NCBI RefSeq assembly: GCF_004784465.1
Contig: NZ_SRRU01000011.1
Location: 124,001-188,000, forward strand
DNA: 64,000 nt
Direction of reading: 5' to 3'
Source: Streptomyces griseoluteus
GTDB taxonomy: Bacteria; Actinomycetota; Actinomycetes; Streptomycetales; Streptomycetaceae
This document shows positions 16,675-25,303 of the stretch, in pieces. The first letter of the stretch is position 1; the number at the start of each line of letters is the position of its first letter. The translations under genes were made by a program, and so were the position numbers. The notes under the pieces were generated by a model that worked only from the letters and a program-made list of their open reading frames with translations, was not told the origin of the DNA and searched no databases.

Positions 16675-17621
16675 TCCGGGCAGTGGAGGCTTCGCAAGCC
16701 GTGTCCGCACCGGTACTCGCCGCCTATCGCTACTGCGAGACGGTCACCGGCCAGCAGGCCCGCAACTTCGCCTACGGCATCCGGCTGCTGCCGACGCCCG
16801 AGCGCCGCGCGATGTCGGCGCTCTACGCCTTCTCACGGCGCGTCGACGACATCGGCGACGGCGAGCTGCCCGGCGCGGTGAAGGTGGAGCGCCTGGAGGA
16901 CACCCGGGCGCTGCTCGGCCGGGTCCGGGCGGGCGCGGTCGAGGAGGACGACACCGACCCGGTGGCTGTCGCCCTCGCCCACGCCTCCGGGGTCTTCCCG
17001 ATCCCGCTCGGCGGCCTGGACGAGCTGATCGACGGCGTCCAGATGGACGTGCGCGGCGCGACCTACGAGACCTGGGACGACCTCAAGGTCTACTGCCGGT
17101 GTGTGGCCGGTGCCATCGGACGCCTCTCGCTGGGCATCTTCGGCACCGAGCCCGGCGCACGCGGCGTCGAGCGTGCCCCCGAGTACGCCGACACGCTGGG
17201 GCTCGCCCTCCAGCTCACCAACATCCTGCGCGACGTCCGCGAGGACGCCGAGGGCGGCCGCACCTACCTGCCCGCCGACGACCTGGCCAAGTTCGGCTGC
17301 TCGGCCGGGTTCGCCGGACCCACCCCGCCCGAGGGCTCCGACTTCGCGGGCCTGGTGCACTTCGAGGTCCGCCGCGCCCGCGCCCTGTTCGCCGAGGGCT
17401 ACCGGCTGCTGCCCATGCTGGACCGCCGCAGCGGCGCCTGTGTCGCCGCCATGGCCGGGATCTACCGCCGTCTGCTGGACCGGATCGAGCGCGACCCGGA
17501 GGCCGTGCTGCGCGGCCGCGTCTCCCTGCCCGGCCGCGAGAAGGCGTACGTCGCCGTGCGCGGCCTGTCCGGCTTCGACACCCGGCACGTCTCGCGGCAC
17601 ACGCTCAGGGGGCGCGCCTGA
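16671..17621 (+). CDS. hpnD: Presqualene diphosphate synthase HpnD
   Basis: 316 residues, GTG start overlapping the hpnC stop. It condenses two farnesyl diphosphates to presqualene diphosphate. It has the two Asp-rich Mg2+ sites SRRVDDIGDGEL and LTNILRDVREDAEGGRTYLP, and the ARNFAYGIRLLP segment at the N-terminus that is common in HpnD. It is 30% or so similar by eye to the upstream HpnC, as expected for paralogues. The stop overlaps the ATG of the microprotein that follows (TGATG). Confidence 0.94.
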   Translation: MIRAVEASQAVSAPVLAAYRYCETVTGQQARNFAYGIRLLPTPERRAMSALYAFSRRVDDIGDGELPGAVKVERLEDTRALLGRVRAGAVEEDDTDPVAVALAHASGVFPIPLGGLDELIDGVQMDVRGATYETWDDLKVYCRCVAGAIGRLSLGIFGTEPGARGVERAPEYADTLGLALQLTNILRDVREDAEGGRTYLPADDLAKFGCSAGFAGPTPPEGSDFAGLVHFEVRRARALFAEGYRLLPMLDRRSGACVAAMAGIYRRLLDRIERDPEAVLRGRVSLPGREKAYVAVRGLSGFDTRHVSRHTLRGRA

Positions 17622-17764
17622 TGACGGCCGAGGCCCAGGAGGTGGCTTCGGCGGCCCGGCCGCCGCGGGCAACCCTCGCCCGCGGCGCGGCGTCCCTGAC
17701 TGCGACGGCCGGACGTGCACGGTTCGGCCGGCACGCGTGGCACGCACGGAAGGACGCGGCATGA
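17621..17764 (+). CDS. DUF6380-type microprotein (47 aa)
   Basis: 47 residues between hpnD and hpnE, with one-base TGATG overlap at the start and ATGA overlap with hpnE at the end. The core RATLARGAASLTATAGRARFGRHAWHARKD matches what I know of the DUF6380 family of very small, basic Streptomyces proteins. The function is unknown. The tight coupling on both sides means it is translated with the squalene-forming enzymes. Confidence 0.7.
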   Translation: MTAEAQEVASAARPPRATLARGAASLTATAGRARFGRHAWHARKDAA

Positions 17765-19179
17765 GCGAGGCCCCACGCCCGGCCCGGGCGCACACCGGCG
17801 GCACCGGCCGGGACGCCGTCGTGGTCGGCGGCGGTCTCGCCGGGGTCACCGCGGCCCTCGCGCTCGCCGACGCGGGCGTGCGCGTCACCCTGCTCGAAGG
17901 CAGGCCCCGGCTCGGCGGGCTCGCCTTCTCCTTCCAGCGCGGCGACCTGACCGTGGACAACGGCCAGCACGTCTACCTGCGCTGCTGCACCGCCTACCGC
18001 TGGTTCCTCGACCGGATCGAGGGCGCCGCGCTGGCCCCGCTGCAGAACCGGCTCGACGTGCCCGTGGTCGACGTCGACAAGCCCGAGGGGCGGCGGCTCG
18101 GCCGGCTCCGGCGAGACCCGCTGCCCGTACCGCTGCACCTGGGGCGGAGCCTGGCCGCGTACCCGCACCTCTCGCTCGCCGAGCGGGTCTCCGTGGGGCG
18201 GGCCGCGCTCGCGCTCAAGGGGCTCGACCCCGCCGACCCGGCGCTGGACGACCAGGACTTCGGCTCCTGGCTGGCCCGGCACGGCCAGTCGGCGCGCGCC
18301 ATCGAGGCGCTGTGGGACCTGGTCGGGGTCGCCACCCTCAACGCGGTCGCGGGCGACGCCTCGCTCGGACTGGCCGCGATGGTGTTCAGGACCGGGCTGC
18401 TGTCCGAGCCGGGCGCGGCCGACATCGGCTGGGCGCACGTCCCGCTGGGCGACCTGCACGACCGGCTGGCCCGCAAGGCCCTCGACTCCGCGGGCGTCCG
18501 CACCGAGCTGCGCACCCGCGTCACCTCCCTCTCCCGGCACGCGGACGGACGCTGGAGCGTCCGGACCCCCGGCGAGACGATCGACACCGACGCCGTCGTC
18601 CTCGCCGTACCCCAGCGCGAGACTCACGACCTGCTGCCGGCCGGCGCGCTCGACGACCCCGGGCGGCTGCTGCGCATCGGCACCGCGCCGATCCTCAACG
18701 TGCACGTGGTGTACGACCGGCCGGTGCTCGCCCGGCCCTTCCTCACCGCGCTCGGCACGCCCGTGCAGTGGGTGTTCGACCGCACCGCCGCCTCCGGGCT
18801 GCGCGAGGGCCAGTACCTGGCACTGTCCCAGTCGGCCGCGCACGACGACATCGACGCCCCCGTCGCCCACCTGCGCGAGCGCTACCTGCCCGAGCTGGAA
18901 CGGCTGATCCCCGGCGCCCGTACCGCGCGGGTACGGGACTTCTTCGTCACCCGCGAGCGCACCGCCACGTTCGCCCCCACCCCCGGCGTCGGGCGGCTGC
19001 GCCCCGGCGCCCGCACCAAGGCTCCCGGCCTCTACCTGGCCGGCGCGTGGACCGCCACCGGCTGGCCCGCGACCATGGAGAGCGCGGTCCGCAGCGGCGT
19101 GAGCGCGGCCGACGCCGCGCTGGGCGCCCTGGGCCGGCCCCGTCCCCGCCGCCTCTTCCAGTTCGAGGAGGCGGCCTGA
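17761..19179 (+). CDS. hpnE: Hydroxysqualene dehydroxylase HpnE
   Basis: 472 residues from the ATG at 17761. The N-terminal FAD-binding motif is VVVGGGLAGVTAALALADAG followed by LLEGRPRLGG. The C-terminal FAD segment is PGLYLAGAWTATGWPATMESAVRSG, the amine-oxidase/phytoene-desaturase family pattern. HpnE uses reduced FAD to remove the hydroxyl of hydroxysqualene, giving squalene. Its length fits the family. It overlaps the microprotein upstream (ATGA) and the polyprenyl synthase downstream (TGATG). Confidence 0.93.
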   Translation: MSEAPRPARAHTGGTGRDAVVVGGGLAGVTAALALADAGVRVTLLEGRPRLGGLAFSFQRGDLTVDNGQHVYLRCCTAYRWFLDRIEGAALAPLQNRLDVPVVDVDKPEGRRLGRLRRDPLPVPLHLGRSLAAYPHLSLAERVSVGRAALALKGLDPADPALDDQDFGSWLARHGQSARAIEALWDLVGVATLNAVAGDASLGLAAMVFRTGLLSEPGAADIGWAHVPLGDLHDRLARKALDSAGVRTELRTRVTSLSRHADGRWSVRTPGETIDTDAVVLAVPQRETHDLLPAGALDDPGRLLRIGTAPILNVHVVYDRPVLARPFLTALGTPVQWVFDRTAASGLREGQYLALSQSAAHDDIDAPVAHLRERYLPELERLIPGARTARVRDFFVTRERTATFAPTPGVGRLRPGARTKAPGLYLAGAWTATGWPATMESAVRSGVSAADAALGALGRPRPRRLFQFEEAA

Positions 19180-20312
19180 TGCTCGATCAGCACAGCCCGG
19201 AGGGGCCCCGCACCCCCGGTACCGCAACAAGAGGAGAGACTGTGCCCACTGTGCCGCCCCCGGCCTCGACAGCCGCCGACGCCGTGGACGTGACCGCACT
19301 GCTGGAGCGCGGCCGGACCCTGGCCACCCCGGTGCTGCGCGCCGCCGTCGACCGGCTGGCGCCCCCGATGGACACTGTCGCCGCCTACCACTTCGGCTGG
19401 ATCGACGCCGCCGGGAACCCGGCCGCCGGTGACGGCGGCAAGGCCGTGCGTCCCGCCCTCGCCGTGCTCTCCGCCGAGGTCACGGGCGCCGCCCCCGAGG
19501 TGGGCGTGCCCGGCGCGGTCGCCGTCGAGCTGGTGCACAACTTCTCCCTGCTGCACGACGACCTGATGGACGGCGACGAGCAGCGCCGCCACCGCGACAC
19601 CGTCTGGAAGGTGCACGGCCCCGCCCAGGCCATCCTGGTCGGCGATGCCCTGTTCGCCCTCGGCAACGAGGTCCTGCTGGAGCTGGGCACCGTCGAGGCC
19701 GGCCGCGCCACCCGCCGGCTGACCGCCGCCACCCGCGCCCTGATCGACGGCCAGGCCCAGGACATCTCCTACGAGCACCGCGACCGCGTCAGCGTCGAGG
19801 AGTGCCTGGAGATGGAGGGCAACAAGACCGGCGCCCTGCTGGCCTGCGCCTCCTCCATCGGCGCGGTCCTCGGCGGCGCCGACGACCGCACGGCCGACGC
19901 GCTGGAGCGCTACGGCTACCACCTCGGCCTGGCCTTCCAGGCCGTCGACGACCTCCTCGGCATCTGGGGCGACCCGGAGTCCACCGGCAAGCAGACCTGG
20001 AGCGATCTGCGCCAGCGCAAGAAGTCCCTGCCCGTGGTGGCGGCCCTGGCCGCCGGGGGCCCCGCCTCCGAGCGGCTCGGCGAGATCCTCGCCGCCGACG
20101 CCAAGAGCAGCGACTTCGCCGCCTTCTCCGAGGAGGAGTTCGCGGCCCGCGCCGCCCTCATCGAGGAGGCGGGCGGCCGCGAGTGGACGGCGGACGAGGC
20201 GCGGCGTCAGCACACCGTCGCCATCGAGGCCCTGCACGCCGTCGACATGCCCGACCGGGTGCGGGACGCCTTCACGGCGCTCGCCGACTTCGTCGTCGTC
20301 AGGAAGAGATGA
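19179..20312 (+). CDS. Polyprenyl diphosphate synthase (farnesyl-type) of the hopanoid operon
   Basis: 377 residues from the ATG at 19179 (GAGGAGG 7 nt upstream). A GTG at 19242 also has an excellent ribosome site (GAGGAGAG) and would give 356 residues, so two start sites may be used. The first Asp-rich motif is D127-D128-L-M-D131 and the second D257-D258-L-L-G, with a glycine at its last position. The residues before the first motif (VELVHNFSLLHDD) suit a short/medium chain length. In this context farnesyl diphosphate for HpnD is the likely product. Confidence 0.9.
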   Translation: MLDQHSPEGPRTPGTATRGETVPTVPPPASTAADAVDVTALLERGRTLATPVLRAAVDRLAPPMDTVAAYHFGWIDAAGNPAAGDGGKAVRPALAVLSAEVTGAAPEVGVPGAVAVELVHNFSLLHDDLMDGDEQRRHRDTVWKVHGPAQAILVGDALFALGNEVLLELGTVEAGRATRRLTAATRALIDGQAQDISYEHRDRVSVEECLEMEGNKTGALLACASSIGAVLGGADDRTADALERYGYHLGLAFQAVDDLLGIWGDPESTGKQTWSDLRQRKKSLPVVAALAAGGPASERLGEILAADAKSSDFAAFSEEEFAARAALIEEAGGREWTADEARRQHTVAIEALHAVDMPDRVRDAFTALADFVVVRKR

Positions 20313-20345
20313 TCACTATCGGCCGAATAACCCTCGCGTAGTCGC

Positions 20346-20380
20346 CGGCCGGTGCGACGCGATCAGCGGCACACCGGCCG
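20346..20380 (+). terminator. Hairpin between polyprenyl synthase and cyclase genes
   Basis: A 9-bp perfect stem (20346-20354 / 20372-20380) with a 17-nt loop in the 118-nt gap, one of the few spaces inside the hopanoid operon. It could be an internal terminator, attenuator or processing site that sets the cyclase level; no U-tract follows. Confidence 0.4.
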
Positions 20381-20430
20381 ACGGCGGACCCACAGCAGCA
20401 CGACTCGAACGACTGCACAAAGGGGAAGCC

Positions 20431-22461
20431 ATGACAGCGACGACCGACGGAAGCACCGGGGCCACCCTCCCGCCCCGCGCTGCCGCGGCCAGCGACACCG
20501 ACAGCACCGACCCCCTGGCGGCCGGGGTACCCGAGGCCGCCGAACGCGCCGCCGCGCGCGCCACCGAGTACCTGCTGGCCCGGCAGGACCCCGAGGGCTG
20601 GTGGAAGGGCGACCTGGAGACCAACGTCACCATGGACGCCGAGGACCTCATGCTGCGCCAGTTCCTCGGCATCCTCGACGCGGCGACCACCCGCGCCGCC
20701 GCCCTGTTCATCAGGGGCGAGCAGCGCGAGGACGGCGCCTGGGCCACCTTCTACGGCGGCCCGGGCGACCTGTCCGCCACCGTGGAGGCGTACGTCGCCC
20801 TGCGGCTGGCCGGGGACGCCCCGGACGCCCCGCACATGGCGCGCGCCTCGGCCTGGGTGCGCGAGCGGGGCGGTATCGCCTCCGCCCGTGTCTTCACCCG
20901 GATCTGGCTCGCCCTGTTCGGCTGGTGGAAGTGGGAGGACCTGCCCGAACTCCCCCCGGAACTCATCTGGTTCCCCACCTGGCTGCCGCTCAACATCTAT
21001 GACTTCGGCTGCTGGGCCCGGCAGACCATCGTGCCGCTGACCATCGTCTCGGCCAAGCGCCCGGTCCGCCCCGCGCCCTTCCCGCTCGACGAGCTGCACA
21101 CCGACCCGGCCAATCCCAGCCCGCCCAAGCCCTTTGCTCCGCTGACCAGTTGGGACGGCGCCTTCGAGCGGCTCGACCGGGTGGTGCACCGGCTGCGCAA
21201 GGCCGTACCGCGCCGGGTGCGCCGGGCCGCGATGAACGCCGCCGCCCGCTGGATCGTCGAACGCCAGGAGAACGACGGCTGCTGGGGCGGCATCCAGCCG
21301 CCGGCCGTGTACTCGGTCATCGCGCTGCACCTGATGGGCTACGACCTCAGGCACCCGGTGATGCGGGCCGGGCTGGAGTCGCTGGACCGGTTCGCCGTCT
21401 GGCGCGAGGACGGCTCCCGGATGATCGAGGCGTGCCAGTCCCCGGTGTGGGACACCTGCCTCGCCGTCATCGCGCTGGCCGACGCCGGAGTCCCCGCCGA
21501 CCACCCCCGGTTGCTGAAGGCGGCCGACTGGATGCTGGCCGAGGAGATCCGCCGGCCCGGCGACTGGTCCGTCAAGCGTCCTGAACTCCCGCCGGGTGGC
21601 TGGGCGTTCGAGTTCCACAACGACAACTACCCCGACATCGACGACACCGCCGAGGTCGCCCTCGCCCTGCGCCGGGTCAGCCACCCCCAGCCCGAGCGGG
21701 TGGACGGGGCCATCGCGCGGGCGGTGCGCTGGAACTTCGGGATGCAGTCGAAGAACGGCGCCTGGGGCGCCTTCGACGTCGACAACACCAGCCCGTTCCC
21801 CAACCGGCTGCCGTTCTGCGACTTCGGCGAGGTCATCGACCCGCCGTCCGCCGATGTCACCGCGCACGTCGTGGAGATGATGGCGGCCGAGGGGCTCGCC
21901 CACGATCCGCGCACCCGGCGCGGCATCGCCTGGCTGCTCGCCGAACAGGAGGCGGACGGCTCCTGGTTCGGCCGGTGGGGCGTCAACTACGTGTACGGCA
22001 CCGGCTCGGTGGTGCCCGCCCTGACCGCGGCCGGACTGCCCGCCTCCCATCCGGCGATCCGTCGCGCGGTGCACTGGCTCCAGCAGGCGCAGAACGACGA
22101 CGGCGGCTGGGGCGAGGACCTGCGCTCGTACAAGTACGCCAGGGAATGGAGCGGCCGGGGTGCCTCCACCGCCTCCCAGACCGCCTGGGCGCTGATGGCG
22201 CTGCTCGCGGCGGGGGAGCGGGACTCCGAGGCCGTCGAGCGCGGAGTGCGGTGGCTGGCCGACACCCAGCGGGACGACGGCTCCTGGGACGAGCCGTACT
22301 TCACCGGCACCGGCTTCCCCTGGGACTTCTCCATCAACTACCACCTCTACCGGCAGGTGTTCCCGCTCACCGCGCTCGGCCGGTACCTGCACGGCGACCC
22401 CTTCGACAAGGCGCCCCTGGCCGCCCGCAGAGGCGTCCGCGCCCCGGCCGGAGGGAGCTGA
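20431..22461 (+). CDS. shc: Squalene-hopene cyclase
   Basis: 676 residues, within the usual 630-720 range. It cyclises squalene to hopene/hopanol at the membrane. The catalytic acid motif D402-I-D404-D405-T is present (YPDIDDTAEVAL). QW repeats are visible along the chain (QDPEGWWKG, REDGAWATFYGG, NDDGGWGED, QRDDGSWDE). The N-terminus has about 45 low-complexity residues before the first repeat. A purine-rich ribosome site precedes the ATG (AAGGGGAAGCC). The following nucleosidase gene starts directly after the stop. Confidence 0.97.
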   Translation: MTATTDGSTGATLPPRAAAASDTDSTDPLAAGVPEAAERAAARATEYLLARQDPEGWWKGDLETNVTMDAEDLMLRQFLGILDAATTRAAALFIRGEQREDGAWATFYGGPGDLSATVEAYVALRLAGDAPDAPHMARASAWVRERGGIASARVFTRIWLALFGWWKWEDLPELPPELIWFPTWLPLNIYDFGCWARQTIVPLTIVSAKRPVRPAPFPLDELHTDPANPSPPKPFAPLTSWDGAFERLDRVVHRLRKAVPRRVRRAAMNAAARWIVERQENDGCWGGIQPPAVYSVIALHLMGYDLRHPVMRAGLESLDRFAVWREDGSRMIEACQSPVWDTCLAVIALADAGVPADHPRLLKAADWMLAEEIRRPGDWSVKRPELPPGGWAFEFHNDNYPDIDDTAEVALALRRVSHPQPERVDGAIARAVRWNFGMQSKNGAWGAFDVDNTSPFPNRLPFCDFGEVIDPPSADVTAHVVEMMAAEGLAHDPRTRRGIAWLLAEQEADGSWFGRWGVNYVYGTGSVVPALTAAGLPASHPAIRRAVHWLQQAQNDDGGWGEDLRSYKYAREWSGRGASTASQTAWALMALLAAGERDSEAVERGVRWLADTQRDDGSWDEPYFTGTGFPWDFSINYHLYRQVFPLTALGRYLHGDPFDKAPLAARRGVRAPAGGS

Positions 22462-23103
22462 ATGAGATCCCGGCCCGCCCCGGCACCGCTGCTGGTCGTC
22501 TGCGCGCTCGGCATCGAGCGGTTCGCCCTGCGCACCGGCGACCGGGGCGGGGCCGGGGGGCGGTTCACCGTCCTGCGCACCGGTATGGGCCCGAGGGCGG
22601 CGGAGCGGTCCGTCGCCGAGCGGCTGGCCGGGCCGGGGACGGCCTGCACCGCCGTGCTGGCCACCGGCTTCTGCGCCGGGCTGGCACCGGGCATGCACCC
22701 CGGCGACCTGGTGGTCGCCGGGGAGACCCGTGACCCGCGGGGGGCCGTCCCCTGCGTGGGCACCGACCTGCTGGTGAAGGAGCTGAGGCGCGCCGTCCCC
22801 GGCCGCACCGTCCACACCGGCCCCCTGACCGGCTCCGACCACGTGGTCCGGGGCCCGGAGCGCTCCGCTCTGCTGGCGACCGGCGCGATCGCGGTCGACA
22901 TGGAATCGGCGGCCACCCTGCGCACCGCCGTCGGCACGGGCGACCGCCCGGTTGCGGCCGTACGGGTGGTCGTGGACGCTCCTGAACATGAACTTGTCCG
23001 GATCGGAACGGTACGCGGTGGAATATCGGCCTTCCGCGTTCTCCGTTCCGTCCTTCCCGCGTTTTTCGAATGGCACCGTTCCTTGCCGCTCCCCCGGAGG
23101 TGA
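22462..23103 (+). CDS. hpnG: Hopanoid nucleosidase/phosphorylase HpnG
   Basis: 213 residues; the ATG is adjacent to the cyclase stop, with GGAGGGAG as ribosome site. It has the purine-nucleoside-phosphorylase fold: FTVLRTGMGPRAAERS at the substrate loop, ATGFCAGLAPGMHPGDLVVAG, and the late AVDMESAATLRTA containing the conserved M-E-S/T. HpnG removes adenine from adenosylhopane to give ribosylhopane. It is cytosolic and next to HpnH, which makes adenosylhopane. Stretches near the 3' end (22990-23080) use more A/T than the rest of the operon. Confidence 0.9.
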   Translation: MRSRPAPAPLLVVCALGIERFALRTGDRGGAGGRFTVLRTGMGPRAAERSVAERLAGPGTACTAVLATGFCAGLAPGMHPGDLVVAGETRDPRGAVPCVGTDLLVKELRRAVPGRTVHTGPLTGSDHVVRGPERSALLATGAIAVDMESAATLRTAVGTGDRPVAAVRVVVDAPEHELVRIGTVRGGISAFRVLRSVLPAFFEWHRSLPLPRR

Positions 23104-23108
23104 GCCAG

Positions 23109-24131
23109 ATGGCCATGCCGTTGCGTCAGTCCATCAAGGTCGCTACATACCTGGCCGAACAGAAGCTCCGCAAACGGGACAAGTTCCCGCTGATCGTCGA
23201 GCTGGAACCGCTGTTCGCCTGCAATCTCAAGTGCGAGGGCTGCGGGAAGATCCAGCACCCGGCCGGCGTGCTCAAGCAGCGGATGCCGGTCGCCCAGGCG
23301 GTGGGCGCGGTGCTGGAGTCCGGTGCGCCGATGGTGTCCATCGCGGGCGGTGAGCCGCTGATGCACCCGCAGATCGACGAGATCGTGCGCCAGCTCGTCG
23401 CCAGGCGCAAATACGTCTTCCTGTGCACCAACGCCATGCTGCTGCGGAAGAAGATGGACAAGTTCACCCCGTCCCCGTACTTCGCCTTCGCGGTGCACAT
23501 CGACGGGCTGCGCGAGCGGCACGACGAGTCCGTGGCCAAGGAGGGCGTGTTCGACGAGGCGGTGGCGGCGATCAAGGAGGCCAAGCAGCGCGGCTTCCGG
23601 GTCACCACCAACTCGACCTTCTTCAACACCGACACCCCGCAGACCATCGTCGAGGTGCTGAACTTCCTCAACGACGACCTGAAGGTGGACGAGATGATGA
23701 TCTCGCCCGCCTACGCCTACGAGAAGGCGCCCGACCAGGAGCACTTCCTCGGCGTCGAGCAGACCCGCGAGCTGTTCAAGAAGGCGTTCTCCGGCGGCAA
23801 CCGGAGGCGGTGGCGGCTCAACCACTCCCCACTGTTCCTGGACTTCCTCGAGGGCAAGGTCGACTTCCCCTGCACCGCCTGGGCCATCCCGAACTACTCC
23901 CTGTTCGGCTGGCAGCGCCCCTGCTATCTGATGAGCGACGGGTACGTGCCGACCTACCGCGAGCTGGTCGAGGACACCGACTGGGACAAGTACGGCCGGG
24001 GCAAGGACCCGCGCTGCGCCAACTGCATGGCGCACTGCGGCTACGAGCCGACCGCCGTCCTCGCCACCATGGGCTCCCTGAAGGAGTCGCTGCGGGCCAT
24101 GCGCGAGACCGTGTCCGGAAACCGGGAGTGA
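23109..24131 (+). CDS. hpnH: Adenosylhopane synthase HpnH, radical SAM
   Basis: 340 residues from the ATG at 23109, chosen for the GGAGGTGA site 7 nt upstream; an upstream in-frame ATG at 23070 has none. The radical SAM cluster ligands are C38, C42 and C45 (FACNLKCEGCGK). The SAM-binding region includes SIAGGEPLMHP. A C-terminal cysteine set is in DPRCANCMAHCGYEPTA, typical of HpnH. It joins a 5'-deoxyadenosyl group to hopene. It is essential for C35 hopanoids and lies immediately before ispG. Confidence 0.96.
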   Translation: MAMPLRQSIKVATYLAEQKLRKRDKFPLIVELEPLFACNLKCEGCGKIQHPAGVLKQRMPVAQAVGAVLESGAPMVSIAGGEPLMHPQIDEIVRQLVARRKYVFLCTNAMLLRKKMDKFTPSPYFAFAVHIDGLRERHDESVAKEGVFDEAVAAIKEAKQRGFRVTTNSTFFNTDTPQTIVEVLNFLNDDLKVDEMMISPAYAYEKAPDQEHFLGVEQTRELFKKAFSGGNRRRWRLNHSPLFLDFLEGKVDFPCTAWAIPNYSLFGWQRPCYLMSDGYVPTYRELVEDTDWDKYGRGKDPRCANCMAHCGYEPTAVLATMGSLKESLRAMRETVSGNRE

Positions 24132-24135
24132 GGCC

Positions 24136-25269
24136 GTGAGCGCCGTCTCCCTGGGCGTCCCCGACGTACCGGCCCGCCCTGTCGCCACCCGCAGGGTGTC
24201 GCGGCGGATCCAGGTGGGGCCGGTGGCGGTCGGGGGCGGGGCGCCCGTGTCGGTGCAGTCGATGACGACGACCCGTACCTCGGACATCGGGTCGACGTTG
24301 CAGCAGATCGCGGAGCTGACGGCGTCGGGCTGTCAGATCGTGCGGGTGGCGTGTCCGACGCAGGATGACGCGGACGCGTTGGCGACGATCGCGCGGAAGT
24401 CGCAGATCCCGGTGATCGCGGACATTCACTTCCAGCCGAAGTATGTGTTCGCCGCGATCGAGGCGGGTTGTGCGGCGGTGCGGGTGAATCCGGGGAACAT
24501 CAAGCAGTTCGACGACAAGGTCCGTGAGATCGCCAGGGCGGCGAAGGATCACGGCACTCCGATCCGGATCGGTGTGAACGCGGGTTCGCTGGACCGTCGT
24601 CTGCTGCAGAAGTACGGCAAGGCCACTCCGGAGGCGCTGGTGGAGTCGGCGTTGTGGGAGGCGTCGCTGTTCGAGGAGCACGATTTCCGGGACATCAAGA
24701 TCTCGGTGAAGCACAACGACCCGGTGGTGATGATCGAGGCGTACCGTCAGCTCGCCGCGCAGTGCGACTACCCGCTGCACCTGGGTGTGACGGAGGCGGG
24801 TCCGGCGTTCCAGGGCACGATCAAGTCGGCGGTCGCCTTCGGTGCGCTGCTCTCGGAGGGTATCGGCGACACCATCCGTGTCTCCCTGTCGGCGCCGCCG
24901 GCGGAGGAGGTCAAGGTGGGTCTGCAGATCCTGGAGTCGCTGAACCTGAAGCAGCGCGGTCTGGAGATCGTTTCCTGCCCGTCCTGCGGCCGCGCCCAGG
25001 TCGATGTCTACAAGCTGGCCGAGGAGGTCACCGCCGGCCTGACCGGCATGGAGGTCCCCCTCCGCGTAGCCGTCATGGGCTGCGTGGTGAACGGTCCCGG
25101 TGAGGCACGCGAGGCGGACCTCGGGGTGGCCTCCGGCAACGGCAAGGGGCAGATCTTCGTGAAGGGCGAGGTCATCAAGACCGTCCCGGAGTCGAAGATC
25201 GTGGAAACCCTCATCGAGGAGGCCATGCGGCTGGCCGAGGAGAACGGCGCCGCGGATCAGGTGAGTTGA
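24136..25269 (+). CDS. ispG: 4-hydroxy-3-methylbut-2-en-1-yl diphosphate synthase (flavodoxin)
   Basis: 377 residues, GTG start. It catalyses the penultimate MEP-pathway step. The 4Fe-4S ligands are C281 and C284 (SCPSCGR) and C316 (MGCVVNGPGE). The length is typical for the short bacterial form. The codon style is uneven: codons about 20-280 (24197-24970) use many G- and T-ending codons (GCG, GTG, TCG, GGT, TGT), unlike the C-ending bias of both its own ends and all its neighbours. Streptomyces often carry a second ispG elsewhere, so recent duplication or gene conversion is a plausible cause. Confidence 0.96.
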   Translation: MSAVSLGVPDVPARPVATRRVSRRIQVGPVAVGGGAPVSVQSMTTTRTSDIGSTLQQIAELTASGCQIVRVACPTQDDADALATIARKSQIPVIADIHFQPKYVFAAIEAGCAAVRVNPGNIKQFDDKVREIARAAKDHGTPIRIGVNAGSLDRRLLQKYGKATPEALVESALWEASLFEEHDFRDIKISVKHNDPVVMIEAYRQLAAQCDYPLHLGVTEAGPAFQGTIKSAVAFGALLSEGIGDTIRVSLSAPPAEEVKVGLQILESLNLKQRGLEIVSCPSCGRAQVDVYKLAEEVTAGLTGMEVPLRVAVMGCVVNGPGEAREADLGVASGNGKGQIFVKGEVIKTVPESKIVETLIEEAMRLAEENGAADQVS

Positions 25270-25303
25270 GGCAGAGCACGGCACGGACCGAGAGGGGGCC
25301 GGC

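Noticed and set aside
20309..20341. 10-codon ORF overlapping the polyprenyl synthase stop
   Set aside because: Too short to judge and without conserved features; listed only the hairpin that follows.
20299..23076. 925-codon minus-strand open frame opposite the squalene-hopene cyclase and HpnG genes
   Set aside because: A shadow of the real plus-strand genes, which have all catalytic motifs; the antisense product is low complexity.
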